Assembly (NCBI GenBank): GCA_001054945.1
Contig: JVKJ01000004.1
Coordinates: forward strand, 62,001-126,000
Source: Corynebacterium falsenii
GTDB taxonomy: Bacteria > Actinomycetota > Actinomycetes > Mycobacteriales > Mycobacteriaceae
DNA length: 64,000 bases
Reading direction: 5' to 3'
The position numbers were made by a program, and so were the translations under genes. Below, one piece after another: positions 46,251 through 55,825 of this stretch. Every line of letters begins with the position of its first letter. The stretch's first letter is position 1. The notes below the pieces were generated by a model. That model was not told the DNA's origin. It saw only the letters and a program-made list of their open reading frames with translations, and searched no databases.

Positions 46251-49200
46251 GTGAATATCCCTTCCCGGTACCTCCGTTCCCACGAAGCACCGGAAGCTCG
46301 CACGTTGGTCGATATCTTGCGTGCGACAGCTTCTGCGTGCCCAGATGCCCCCGCGATCAATGATGCGCAGGGCGTGATCACCTATTCCGAGCTGATGGAT
46401 GAGGTCGACGCGACAGCCGAATGGCTCTACACCCGCGGCATCCGACGCGGCGACCGCATCGGCATTCGCATGCCTTCTGGCGACAGAGCGCTCTACGTGG
46501 CCATCCTGTCCACCTTGGCCGCTGGCGCGGCTTATGTCCCCGTGGATGCGGATGACCCCGACGAACGGGCGACGCTCGTGTTCGGCGAGGCGAACGTCAA
46601 CGCCATTTACGGCGCCGACGGGCTGGTCATCAAGCACGTTCACGGCGAGCAGTTCGATGGGAGCAGCGCAGATTTCGACATTGCATCCGCTGACGACTTC
46701 GGCCCTGATACCAGCACCGACGCGTGGATCATTTTCACTTCCGGCTCCACCGGCAAGCCCAAGGGAGTGGCCGTCACCCACCGCAACGCCGCGGCCTTCG
46801 TCGATGCTGAGGCCGAAATGTTCCTGCAGGACGAGCCACTGGGCACAGAGGACCGTGTCCTGGCCGGCCTGTCCGTCGCATTCGATGCCTCATGTGAGGA
46901 AATGTGGCTCGCCTGGCGGCACGGCGCCTGCTTGGTTCCAGCTCCGCGAGCCCTGGTCCGCTCCGGCGTGGACCTGGGACCCTGGCTGGTTGCCCGCTCC
47001 GTGACGGTCGTCTCCACGGTCCCGACACTCGCTGGCCTGTGGCCGGACGAGGCCTTGGACGCCGTACGTCTCCTCATCTTCGGAGGCGAGGCCTGCCCGC
47101 CAGAGCTCGCTTCCCGCTTGGCGATCGAGGGCCGTGAACTATGGAACACCTACGGTCCCACTGAGGCGACCGTCGTCGCCTGCGGTACCACCATGGACGG
47201 GATCAAGCCCGTGTCCATCGGCCTTCCCCTGCGCGGCTGGGACCTGGCCGTGGTGGACGGCGACAACCAGCCCGTCGCTGTCGGCGAAACCGGAGAGCTG
47301 GTCATCGGTGGCGTCGGGCTCGCGAGGTACCTGGACCCCGAAAAGGATGCGGAAAAGTTCGCGCCCATGCCCTCCCTGGGCTGGGAGCGCGCCTACCGCT
47401 CTGGTGACCACGTGCGCCTGGAAGAAGACAGTCTGTACTTCGTGGGCCGCGTGGACGATCAGGTCAAGATCGGCGGCCGGCGCATCGAGCTGGGCGAAGT
47501 GGATTCCGCGCTCTCCGCGCTGCCGAACGTGCGCAGCGCGTCCGTCGTGGTGCAAACCACCGGCGGTGGCGACAAGGTGCTGGTCGGCTACGTCTCCCCC
47601 GAAGAGGGCTCAGCGGACGACTTTGACCTCAACGCGGCCACCACCACTCTGCGCGACAACCTCCCCGCAGCCATGGTTCCGCGACTGTGCGCCCTGGATT
47701 CACTGCCGGTCACCACGTCCGGCAAGGTGGACAAGCGTGCCTTGCCGTGGCCACTGCCTTCCCAGGGAGATGCGCACTTCGACAATGACACGCAGGAATG
47801 GCTGGCCGGACTGTGGGCAGATGCCCTCGGCGCGTCCGTGACCAGCCCCGATGCGGACTTCTTTACGCTGGGCGGCACCTCCCTGGGCGCGGCCACCATG
47901 ATCGGCCGCGTGCGCGAGACCGTCCCGACCGTCTCCGTCCGGGACCTCTACGACCATTCGCGCCTGGCCGCGTTCGCCGAGCACGTCCAATCGCTGGCCC
48001 CCACCAAGGAGGAGCAGGAGCAGGCAGCCCAAAATACCCGCGACGTCCGTCCGGTGGGCTTCGGCACGCGCCTGGCTCAGGCCCTGATCCAGGTTCCGGC
48101 GATGTCCTTGGCAGGTTTTCAGTGGGTGACGTGGCTGCTCGTGGGTAATGCCGTGCTCGGCTCGATGGGCGTGGCCCAGGCTGTGGACGTCCCGTTGTGG
48201 CTGGTCATCGCGTCGGTGATCATCTTTGCCACTCCTCTGGGCCGCATGCCTGTAGCAGCCGTGTTGATTCGTCTGCTGACGGCGGGCTTGAAGCCGGGCA
48301 CCTACCCTCGCGGCGGTGCGAAGCACCTGCGCGTGTGGGCTGCCGAGCGCATTGCCGATACTTCCGGCGCCCGCGATGTGTCCGGTGCGGCCTTCATCCA
48401 CATGTTCGCCCGCGCGTTGGGCGCCAAGGTGGGCCGCGGCGTGGCCATGCATACGCTGCCTCCGGTCACGGGCATGCTGTCCGTGGGTAACCACGCGACG
48501 ATCGAACAAGAGGTAGACCTGCGCGGCTATTGGGTCGATGGAGATCAGGTGCACATCGGCCGGATCGACATCGGTGAGGGCGCGTCCATTGGCGCGCGCT
48601 CCACGCTGTTCCCCGGCACGCGTGTGGGGACGAACGCGCACGTAGAGCCCGGTTCGGCTGTGACTGCGCGGAAGAAGATCAAGTCCGGCGCTCGCTGGTC
48701 CGGGTCCCCGGCTGTCAAGGTCGGTAAGGCACGTGGGCGCTTCCCTGACGAGGCTCCCCCGCGCCGTCCCGCGTGGGTGGGCGTGTATGCGCTGTCCTCT
48801 GTGGTTCTTTCCCTGCTTCCGTTGGTTGCGGTGGGCGCCGGAATTGCGGCCGCGTTGGGTGCGCTGAAGGCGATGCCAGACGCCACGCTGCCCCTCTACA
48901 TCCTCGTTCCCCTGCTTGCCGCCCCGGCTGGCTTGGTGGCCTTCGCCACCTACACGGCCCTGACCTGGATTCTGGTCCGCATCCTGCAGATCGGCTTGAA
49001 GCCCGGCATCGTCCCGGTCCGCAGTGCCCAGGGTTGGCGCCTGTGGTCGATTGAGCGCCTGATGGACGCGGCTCGCATCCACCTATTCCCCATGTATGCC
49101 GGCCAGATCACCACGCTGTGGTTCCGAAGCCTGGGCGCGAAAGTCGGCAAGGATGCGGAAATCTCCACGGCTGTGATGGTTCCGCGGTTCGCGGAAGTGA

Positions 49201-50162
49201 AGGAAGGTGCCTTCCTGGCGGATGACACGATGGTCGCCGGTTACGAGCTAGGTGGCGGCGGTTGGATGCTCTCGGGAAACACTCGCGTGGGCAAGCGCTC
49301 CTTCTTGGGCAACTCTGGTATTGCCGGCCCTGAGCGGAATCTGAAGAAGAACTCGCTCGTGGCGGTGCTGTCCTCCACGCCGAAGAAGACAAAGTCCGGG
49401 TCCAACTGGATTGGGTCTCCGCCGGAGCGCATGCGACGGGTCGAGGTGGAATCTGATGGCCGGAATCGCACGTATAACCCGAGCCTGGGCCTGAAGTTGG
49501 CTCGAGGTTTTGTCGAGACGTTGCGTCTCACAGCTCCCATGGTCTCGGCGATGCTCGCCGGAGGCGTGCTGCTCACGCTGCAGGCCGTGCTGCGTGCATT
49601 CGGTCCGTGGATCACCTTCGCGGTCTCCGGGGCTGTGCTCGTCGCCGCCGGGTTCCTGGCGGTCGTGGTGACCGTGCTGGTCAAGTGGCTGTGCGTGGGG
49701 CGCATCAAGAAGGGCGACCATGTGCTGTGGAGCGGTTTCGTGTGGCTCAACGAGCTGCAGGACCAGTTCGTGGAGACAGTGGCGGGCCCGTGGTTCCTGG
49801 CGCACACGCTGGGAACCGGGAGCTTGAACCTGTTCCTGCGCGGGCTGGGCGCGAAGATCGGCCGTGGCGCGTGGCTGGAAAGCTACTGGTTGCCGGAGGC
49901 GGACCTCGTGCAGATCGGCCGAGGCGCCTCGGTGGGCCCCGGCTGCGTGGTGCAAACACACCTGTTCCAGGACCGCGTTATGAGCCTGGATTCCGTCACC
50001 CTGGGTGACGGCGCCACGATGGGGCCACACTCCGTGGCGCTGCCCGCCTCCGTCTTGTCCGACGGCGCGACGGTCGGGCCGGCGTCCCTAGTTATGCGCG
50101 GGGACATGGTCCCCCGCAACTCTCGCTGGCAGGGCAACCCCATCGAGGTCTGGAAGTCCTAG
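46251..50162 (+). CDS. Pls/PosA-family nonribosomal peptide synthetase (candidate poly-amino-acid synthetase)
   Basis: 1303 residues. Adenylation domain 1-500: A3 FTSGSTGKPKGV, A4 FDASCEEM, A5 NTYGPTEATV, A8 GRVDDQVKIGGRRIE, A10 Lys492. Carrier domain about 515-590 with Ser544 in GGTSL. Then three repeats of two membrane helices (about 618-675, 842-910, 1095-1145) each followed by a soluble domain with hexapeptide-like turns (about 685-820, 925-1050, 1155-1300). No HHxxxDG condensation and no thioesterase motif. This is the plan of epsilon-polylysine synthetase and poly-ornithine relatives. Specificity residues D212, A213, E216, T259, I276, G278, T300, V308, V309 and K492 suggest a basic amino acid, best fit lysine. 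GTG start. Its stop overlaps the ppk2 end by 4 bp. Confidence 0.9.
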   Translation: MNIPSRYLRSHEAPEARTLVDILRATASACPDAPAINDAQGVITYSELMDEVDATAEWLYTRGIRRGDRIGIRMPSGDRALYVAILSTLAAGAAYVPVDADDPDERATLVFGEANVNAIYGADGLVIKHVHGEQFDGSSADFDIASADDFGPDTSTDAWIIFTSGSTGKPKGVAVTHRNAAAFVDAEAEMFLQDEPLGTEDRVLAGLSVAFDASCEEMWLAWRHGACLVPAPRALVRSGVDLGPWLVARSVTVVSTVPTLAGLWPDEALDAVRLLIFGGEACPPELASRLAIEGRELWNTYGPTEATVVACGTTMDGIKPVSIGLPLRGWDLAVVDGDNQPVAVGETGELVIGGVGLARYLDPEKDAEKFAPMPSLGWERAYRSGDHVRLEEDSLYFVGRVDDQVKIGGRRIELGEVDSALSALPNVRSASVVVQTTGGGDKVLVGYVSPEEGSADDFDLNAATTTLRDNLPAAMVPRLCALDSLPVTTSGKVDKRALPWPLPSQGDAHFDNDTQEWLAGLWADALGASVTSPDADFFTLGGTSLGAATMIGRVRETVPTVSVRDLYDHSRLAAFAEHVQSLAPTKEEQEQAAQNTRDVRPVGFGTRLAQALIQVPAMSLAGFQWVTWLLVGNAVLGSMGVAQAVDVPLWLVIASVIIFATPLGRMPVAAVLIRLLTAGLKPGTYPRGGAKHLRVWAAERIADTSGARDVSGAAFIHMFARALGAKVGRGVAMHTLPPVTGMLSVGNHATIEQEVDLRGYWVDGDQVHIGRIDIGEGASIGARSTLFPGTRVGTNAHVEPGSAVTARKKIKSGARWSGSPAVKVGKARGRFPDEAPPRRPAWVGVYALSSVVLSLLPLVAVGAGIAAALGALKAMPDATLPLYILVPLLAAPAGLVAFATYTALTWILVRILQIGLKPGIVPVRSAQGWRLWSIERLMDAARIHLFPMYAGQITTLWFRSLGAKVGKDAEISTAVMVPRFAEVKEGAFLADDTMVAGYELGGGGWMLSGNTRVGKRSFLGNSGIAGPERNLKKNSLVAVLSSTPKKTKSGSNWIGSPPERMRRVEVESDGRNRTYNPSLGLKLARGFVETLRLTAPMVSAMLAGGVLLTLQAVLRAFGPWITFAVSGAVLVAAGFLAVVVTVLVKWLCVGRIKKGDHVLWSGFVWLNELQDQFVETVAGPWFLAHTLGTGSLNLFLRGLGAKIGRGAWLESYWLPEADLVQIGRGASVGPGCVVQTHLFQDRVMSLDSVTLGDGATMGPHSVALPASVLSDGATVGPASLVMRGDMVPRNSRWQGNPIEVWKS

Positions 50163-51058
50163 TCCCCGATCTGATCCCGACCCCGCTTGACGATGTTCGG
50201 GTCGGGGACCCCTACCACCTCGTGGTCCTTGCCCGTGTATTCGAATTTGCTCAGCACGTAGCGCATCGCGTTGATCCGGGCGCGCTTCTTGTCGTTGGAC
50301 TTGATGGTGATCCAGGGGGACTCGTTCGTGTCCGTGTAGCGGAACGTCTCCTCCTTCGCGCGGGTGTAGTCGTCCCACTTGTCCAGCGAGGCCAGGTCCA
50401 TCGGGGACAGCTTCCACTGACGCACCGGGTCCACCTGGCGAATGGCGAAGCGGGTGCGCTGTTCCTTCTGGGTCACGGAGAACCACAGCTTGGTCAACGA
50501 GATGTTGGAGCCCATGATCATGTTCTCCAGCATCGGGACCTCGCGCAGGAACTCCGTGTGCTGGTCGCTGGTGCAGAAGCCCATCACACGCTCCACACCG
50601 GAGCGGTTGTACCAGGAGCGGTCGAAGAAGACGATCTCACCGCCGGCTGGGAAGTGCTGAATGTACCGCTGGAAGTACCAGGAGGTTGATTCGCGTTCGG
50701 TCGGCTTCTCCAGGGCGACGGTGCGGGCGCCACGGGGGTTGAGGTGCTCGTTGAACCGCTTGATGGTGCCGCCCTTGCCGGCTGCGTCGCGGCCCTCGAA
50801 TAGGATGATGTGCTTCTGCCCCGTGTCCTTGGTCCAGTTTTGCCACTTCAGCAGCTCGATCTGCAGGGACCGCTTGGTGGATTCGTATTCGTCGCGGCTC
50901 ATCCGCTCGTCATAGGGGTAGCCGTCGCGCCAGGTATCTACTCGGTTGCCGTCCGGGGTGATCAGTACCGGGTCGTCTTCATCCGAATCGTCCACAAGGT
51001 AGCCCTCGGTGGCTGCCAGGTCCACCATGTGGAATTCTTCGTCGTGTCCATCGGCCAT
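50159..51058 (-). CDS. ppk2: Polyphosphate kinase 2
   Basis: 299-residue PPK2 class I enzyme with P-loop-kinase fold. Walker A is EGRDAAGKGGTIKR, Walker B is IVFFDRSWYNRSGVERVMG, and the lid includes TKLWFSVTQKEQRTRF. It moves phosphate between polyphosphate and nucleoside diphosphates. ATG 51058 with GGAGA upstream gives the usual size; the frame that begins at 51235 crosses the porin terminator. It lies downstream of porA on the same strand, as I recall for ppk2B in C. glutamicum. The C-terminus overlaps the convergent pls stop. Confidence 0.95.
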   Translation of the reverse strand: MADGHDEEFHMVDLAATEGYLVDDSDEDDPVLITPDGNRVDTWRDGYPYDERMSRDEYESTKRSLQIELLKWQNWTKDTGQKHIILFEGRDAAGKGGTIKRFNEHLNPRGARTVALEKPTERESTSWYFQRYIQHFPAGGEIVFFDRSWYNRSGVERVMGFCTSDQHTEFLREVPMLENMIMGSNISLTKLWFSVTQKEQRTRFAIRQVDPVRQWKLSPMDLASLDKWDDYTRAKEETFRYTDTNESPWITIKSNDKKRARINAMRYVLSKFEYTGKDHEVVGVPDPNIVKRGRDQIGD

Positions 51059-51200
51059 CGGGCAGATCTCCTTCAAACTTAAATTGTCGCGTGAGCTCGT
51101 TGAGTGTGTGCTACCCCATGTTATCTGCATAACGCGGATCGCACCGCGCACGCTGGGTAGTTGGTTGCGCTGCATTATTTGGGACGCCATCCCATGCAAA

Positions 51201-51234
51201 TGGGGCTTCCAACCACCAGTGGTTGGAAGCCCCA
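51201..51234 (-). terminator. Terminator of the porH-porA transcript
   Basis: Perfect 16-bp stem TGGGGCTTCCAACCAC with its complement and a two-base centre (51217-51218). On the minus strand it is followed by TTTGC. It separates porA from ppk2. Confidence 0.85.
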
Positions 51235-51287
51235 TTCATTCTGCGACCACATCAACGTGTGGTCAGTGAATCACCCGTGGGTAATCC

Positions 51288-51401
51288 TTAGAGGTTGAAG
51301 GTGTCCTGAGCCAGCTTCAGCAGCTTGGCCAGATCGCCAGCCCAGCTAGCGAGGTCCTTCATGAAATCGACGGAGCCGAAGAGATCGGTAGCGTTGTCCA
51401 T
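51288..51401 (-). CDS. porA: PorA-like mycomembrane porin (37 residues)
   Basis: Too short for most gene finders. ATG 51401 has GAAGGAG upstream (51408-51415 region). The product has 37 residues with no signal peptide and no Cys or Pro, and one long amphipathic helix (DFMKDLASWAGDLAKLLKLA). Its net charge is slightly negative. In C. glutamicum PorA (45 residues) and PorH (57) form a cation-selective channel in the outer mycolate layer and are O-mycoloylated on Ser. Here Ser10 and Ser19 are the candidates. The gene lies between ppk2 and porH, as there. Sequence identity is low, so size, helix pattern and synteny carry the call. Confidence 0.85.
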   Translation of the reverse strand: MDNATDLFGSVDFMKDLASWAGDLAKLLKLAQDTFNL

Positions 51402-51460
51402 TATTTTCTCCTTCAGAGAATCGGTGTCACATTTCGTGACAAAAGAACTGCGGAAAGTAT

Positions 51461-51479
51461 GATCAGCGTTTCGCTGATC
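51461..51479 (-). other. Hairpin between porH and porA
   Basis: Stem GATCAGCG/CGCTGATC with a three-base loop. A second imperfect dyad lies at about 51490-51520. Neither has a T-run, so they may protect or process the mRNA and set different levels of the two proteins. Confidence 0.55.
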
Positions 51480-51527
51480 AGCAGCACCCTCTTATGGTCG
51501 TGACCACGACATGAGGGGGCTTAGGAT

Positions 51528-51719
51528 TTACGAGTCGCCAGCAGCAGGCTTGTTAGCCAGGTCGGAGGATCCCAGGCTGGTCAGAACCTCGGAGGAACCC
51601 TTGAAAGCGTCCTCGCCGTTAGCCAGGTTCTCCAGTGGGGCCACAACGCCAGCGAAGGACTTCCAGAAGGTGGAGAAGTCGTTCAGTGCGTGGATGAAGG
51701 AATCGAGATCGAAGTTCAT
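51528..51719 (-). CDS. porH: PorH-like mycomembrane porin (63 residues)
   Basis: ATG 51719 with AGGAG upstream; the longer frame to 51812 has no ribosome site. The 63-residue product starts MNFDLDSFIHALNDF, has an amphipathic helix over about 3-30, no signal peptide and no Cys, and is acidic. In C. glutamicum PorH is mycoloylated on a Ser next to the C-terminus; here the last residue is Ser63. It is the first gene of the porH-porA unit, upstream of which groEL follows on the same strand. Confidence 0.85.
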   Translation of the reverse strand: MNFDLDSFIHALNDFSTFWKSFAGVVAPLENLANGEDAFKGSSEVLTSLGSSDLANKPAAGDS

Positions 51720-51738
51720 TATTACTCCTACGTAATAA
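51719..51738 (-). promoter_or_regulatory. Hairpin presenting the porH Shine-Dalgarno in its loop
   Basis: TTATTAC and GTAATAA (7 bp) enclose a six-base loop that reads GTAGGA on the mRNA. The 3' arm ends on the A of the start codon. Confidence 0.5.
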
Positions 51739-52170
51739 GTCCCGTGGGAAACGAGATCTGCGTCTTGGGAACTGGACGCATTCTCAGCGTCACGACAGCA
51801 ATCATTCCACACGCCCGAACAAAGTCAACAGCAGATAACGGAATTATTTTCACACCCTGGCAGCCGTTAACCCTATGTACAGAAACTGAGGCTTCTCACA
51901 ACGGGACTCTGCTCCCCTGATTTTCCCGCCCCTCGCTCGCCATCCCGATTACGCAGCTCAACCCCGGTTGTTGAAGAAATCTTTCACCATATCGAATCGA
52001 CAAGCTGCCCGCTGCCCTTAGATTCATTTCATCTGCTGTTAACTCAGCACATTGCCGCCACACCCCCATGTGGGGCTAGACATGGAGGGTAGCCATTCTC
52101 CCATGTTGCTTTCATGCTTCACATCGCAAGTGGCGCATTCCAGGATCCATCGAGGGACATCTCACGATAT
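51739..52170. other. Intergenic region upstream of porH
   Basis: About 430 bp without a supported gene on either strand. It holds the porH promoter region and the groEL terminator edge. The A+T content is higher around 51800-52060. A plus-strand frame at 51690-51920 overlaps the porH start and has no ribosome site. Confidence 0.6.
51799..51828 (-). promoter_or_regulatory. Candidate porH promoter
   Basis: On the minus strand TTGACT (51828-51823) is 18 bases before TGATTG (51804-51799), about 80 bases upstream of the ATG. The -35 is good and the -10 weak. Confidence 0.3.
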
Positions 52171-52212
52171 AAAAAAACTCCGCCACCAGCCGAAAGCCAG
52201 CTGGGGCGGAGT
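52171..52212 (-). terminator. Terminator after groEL
   Basis: Stem ACTCCGCC/GGCGGAGT plus CCAGC/GCTGG with one bulged base, followed on the minus strand by seven T. It lies 34 bp after the groEL stop. Confidence 0.9.
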
Positions 52213-52245
52213 ACTCCCTGTGCGGGAGGGGGTCTCAGGGGGAGC

Positions 52246-53973
<1,728 letters not shown>

Positions 53974-54013
53974 TCACCCACCCTCACTGCACCTGATGAA
54001 GGGATGTAATTAT

Positions 54014-54040
54014 CTGGCACTCATAAGCTTCAAGTGCTAA
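54014..54040. promoter_or_regulatory. CIRCE element 1 (HrcA operator)
   Basis: CTGGCACTC-N9-AAGTGCTAA against the consensus TTAGCACTC-N9-GAGTGCTAA: 7 of 9 and 8 of 9 matches, spacer exactly nine. Confidence 0.85.
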
Positions 54041-54058
54041 CCAGTACCACTGCTGTTT

Positions 54059-54085
54059 CTAGCACTCCCCCGTGATGAGTGCAAG
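54059..54085. promoter_or_regulatory. CIRCE element 2 (HrcA operator)
   Basis: CTAGCACTC-N9-GAGTGCAAG: 8 of 9 and 7 of 9 matches, spacer exactly nine. It starts 45 bp after the first element. Confidence 0.8.
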
Positions 54086-54140
54086 GTCACAGACTTACGC
54101 CCCACAGGGGGACGAAGACCCGGTGGTTATGCTGTTGAAC

Positions 54141-55553
54141 ATGAGCAATTCTCCAGTGGACGCAGCAACTGTCAATCAACTCATCGACGAATACATGCCG
54201 CAGGTGTGGGAAGAGCTGAAGGAGCTGGTCTCCTTCCAGTCCATTCATTCCACCCCCGGCCTTGAAAAGGACAATGAGGACGCCACGAACTGGGTGATCT
54301 CCAAGTTCCGGGAGGCAGGCGTTCCCGTCGAGGGGCACAAGACTACTGATGGCACCACCTCCGTGCTGGGTGTTAGGGAGGCCGCGGAGGGGTACCCCAC
54401 CGTGCTGTTGTATTCCCACTTCGACGTGCAACCGGCTGGCGTCCTCGAGAACTGGACCAATGACCCCTGGACGCTCACCGAGCGCAACGGACGCTGGTAC
54501 GGGCGCGGCGCTGCCGATTGCAAGGGGCACGTGGTACTCCACCTGGCGGTGCTCCGGGCGCTGAAGAAGTTGGAAGACGAGGGCCGGGAGGAACTCGGCA
54601 AGATCGGCGTGCGGGTTGTCGTTGAAGGCTCCGAGGAGCGCGGCGGATACGGACTGGCTGACCTGCTGGAGGAGAAGCCGGAGCTGTTCGCGGCGGACAC
54701 GTACATGATCGCCGATTCCGGAAACGACGCGGTGGGCGTGCCAAGCATCTGCACCGCATTGCGCGGATCTGCGGGCGTGACGGTGACGACGAGGACCATC
54801 GAGCAGCCTATGCACTCCGGGCAATTCGGAGGCGCGGCACCCGATGCCTTGCTGGAACTAATCAAGCTGCTGAGCACGCTGCACGACGAAGACGGCTTGG
54901 TCGCCGTCGAGGGGCTGAAGACCGACGCACGCTGGGAGGGCGCTGGGCCGGACGAGGCCACCTTCCGAAAGGACGCTGGCGTGCTGGACGGCGTGAAGGT
55001 GCTGGGCGACGAGCAGGGACTGAAGCCCAATGACCTGACGGTCTCGCGCACGTCAATCACCGTGACTGGCCTGGACTCGCTGAGCGTGGAGGATGCGGTG
55101 AATGCCGTTCCGGGTGAGGCCAAGGCCGTGGTCAGCCTGCGGATCCCCGCTGGGATGGACCCGAAGTTCGGCCAGGACATGCTGGTCAAGCACATCGAGG
55201 CCCAAGCCGCTGCCAACGGTGGGCATGTCAACGCACTGGTGGACATTGAGCGGGACGTGCTCGCAGAGCCCTTCAGCGCCAACACTGATGGCCCAGCACT
55301 GAAGGAGTTCGCGAAGGCTCTGGGTGATGTCTATGGACAACAAACCAAGGAGATCGGCAGTGGTGGCTCCATCCCGCTGACGAACAAGCTCCTGTCCGCC
55401 TACCCCAACGGCGAGGTGGCCCTCTACGGAATCAGTGAGCCCTCCTGCGCCATCCATTCCGCGGACGAGTCTGTCGATCCTTCAGAGATCAAGCACATCG
55501 CAGCCGCTGAGCTGCTGTTCTTGGCGCGTCAGGCCGCTCAGCACGCCAAGTAG
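54141..55553 (+). CDS. M20-family dipeptidase
   Basis: 470-residue di-zinc metallopeptidase. The metal residues are in LLYSHFDVQPA (His, Asp), RGAADCKGHVVLH (Asp), GSEERGGYG (Glu-Glu) and DSGNDAVG; the dimerisation lid follows. It most resembles the CPG2/DapE-like dipeptidases. ATG 54141 begins MSNSPVDAAT; ATG 54129 is a near alternative. The frame reaches back to 54072, but that start lies inside CIRCE 2. Ribosome sites are weak for all choices. It is divergent from groEL and shares its control region, so HrcA may affect it too. Confidence 0.9.
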   Translation: MSNSPVDAATVNQLIDEYMPQVWEELKELVSFQSIHSTPGLEKDNEDATNWVISKFREAGVPVEGHKTTDGTTSVLGVREAAEGYPTVLLYSHFDVQPAGVLENWTNDPWTLTERNGRWYGRGAADCKGHVVLHLAVLRALKKLEDEGREELGKIGVRVVVEGSEERGGYGLADLLEEKPELFAADTYMIADSGNDAVGVPSICTALRGSAGVTVTTRTIEQPMHSGQFGGAAPDALLELIKLLSTLHDEDGLVAVEGLKTDARWEGAGPDEATFRKDAGVLDGVKVLGDEQGLKPNDLTVSRTSITVTGLDSLSVEDAVNAVPGEAKAVVSLRIPAGMDPKFGQDMLVKHIEAQAAANGGHVNALVDIERDVLAEPFSANTDGPALKEFAKALGDVYGQQTKEIGSGGSIPLTNKLLSAYPNGEVALYGISEPSCAIHSADESVDPSEIKHIAAAELLFLARQAAQHAK

Positions 55554-55630
55554 CGGGCTGGGCCCGCGAGGCAGCAGCTGCCCCGTCGGGCCATACCTCA
55601 AGAGCGAGACGTCAAAAGCGAGCAGGAAGT

Positions 55631-55650
55631 TGGCCGGATTTTTTCGGCCA
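55631..55650 (+). terminator. Candidate terminator after the M20 peptidase gene
   Basis: TGGCCG/CGGCCA stem with an eight-base T-rich loop, then TTTCC. It lies 77 bp after the stop. Confidence 0.5.
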
Positions 55651-55655
55651 TTTCC

Positions 55656-55684
55656 TTGCGGGGAACAGTGATGCGAATTACGTT
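55656..55684 (+). promoter_or_regulatory. Promoter of the leader ORF
   Basis: TTGCGG (55656-55661), 17-bp spacer, TACGTT (55679-55684), nine bases to the ATG at 55694. A transcript would start at or next to that ATG. Confidence 0.5.
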
Positions 55685-55693
55685 GTCTACATC

Positions 55694-55744
55694 ATGAGCA
55701 TCAAACTACAGCGAGTATCGCACCCGGGTGGAGGAACGGACTGA
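55694..55744 (+). CDS. Leaderless 16-residue upstream ORF
   Basis: ATG to TGA encodes MSIKLQRVSHPGGGTD. It has no Shine-Dalgarno but lies at the expected start of the transcript. Its last codons and stop are within hairpin 55723-55760. It has one Leu codon, the rare CTA, and no run of a single amino acid, so it is not a classic poly-residue attenuator. It is 81 bp upstream of the next gene. Confidence 0.5.
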   Translation: MSIKLQRVSHPGGGTD

Positions 55745-55760
55745 CCCCTCCACAGCCGGG
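55723..55760 (+). promoter_or_regulatory. Leader hairpin 1 over the end of the upstream ORF
   Basis: The 55723-55734 arm (CCCGGGTGGAGG) pairs with CCTCCAC (55747-55753) and CCGGG (55756-55760), with a two-base bulge and a 12-base loop. Translation of the small ORF to its stop would open the 5' arm. Confidence 0.6.
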
Positions 55761-55783
55761 GTTAAGGCGAACGTCGCTGCAGA

Positions 55784-55822
55784 GTTGGTCCACACCCTCA
55801 ACCGCACCACCTAAGGACCAAC
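55784..55822 (+). promoter_or_regulatory. Leader hairpin 2 hiding the Shine-Dalgarno
   Basis: GTTGGTCC (55784-55791) pairs perfectly with GGACCAAC (55815-55822). The ribosome site AAGGA (55813-55817) is largely within the 3' arm and the ATG is three bases on. Confidence 0.65.
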
Positions 55823-55825
55823 ATC

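Noticed and set aside
47700..49082. Minus-strand frame inside pls (460 codons)
   Set aside because: The plus-strand frame has complete NRPS motifs; the opposite strand is a shadow rich in Arg, His and Gln.
51059..51235. Longer ppk2 start
   Set aside because: It would translate through the perfect porA terminator, and ATG 51058 has a good ribosome site and normal family length.
54072..54140. Longer start for the M20 peptidase
   Set aside because: The start would lie within CIRCE 2 and adds residues outside the family fold.
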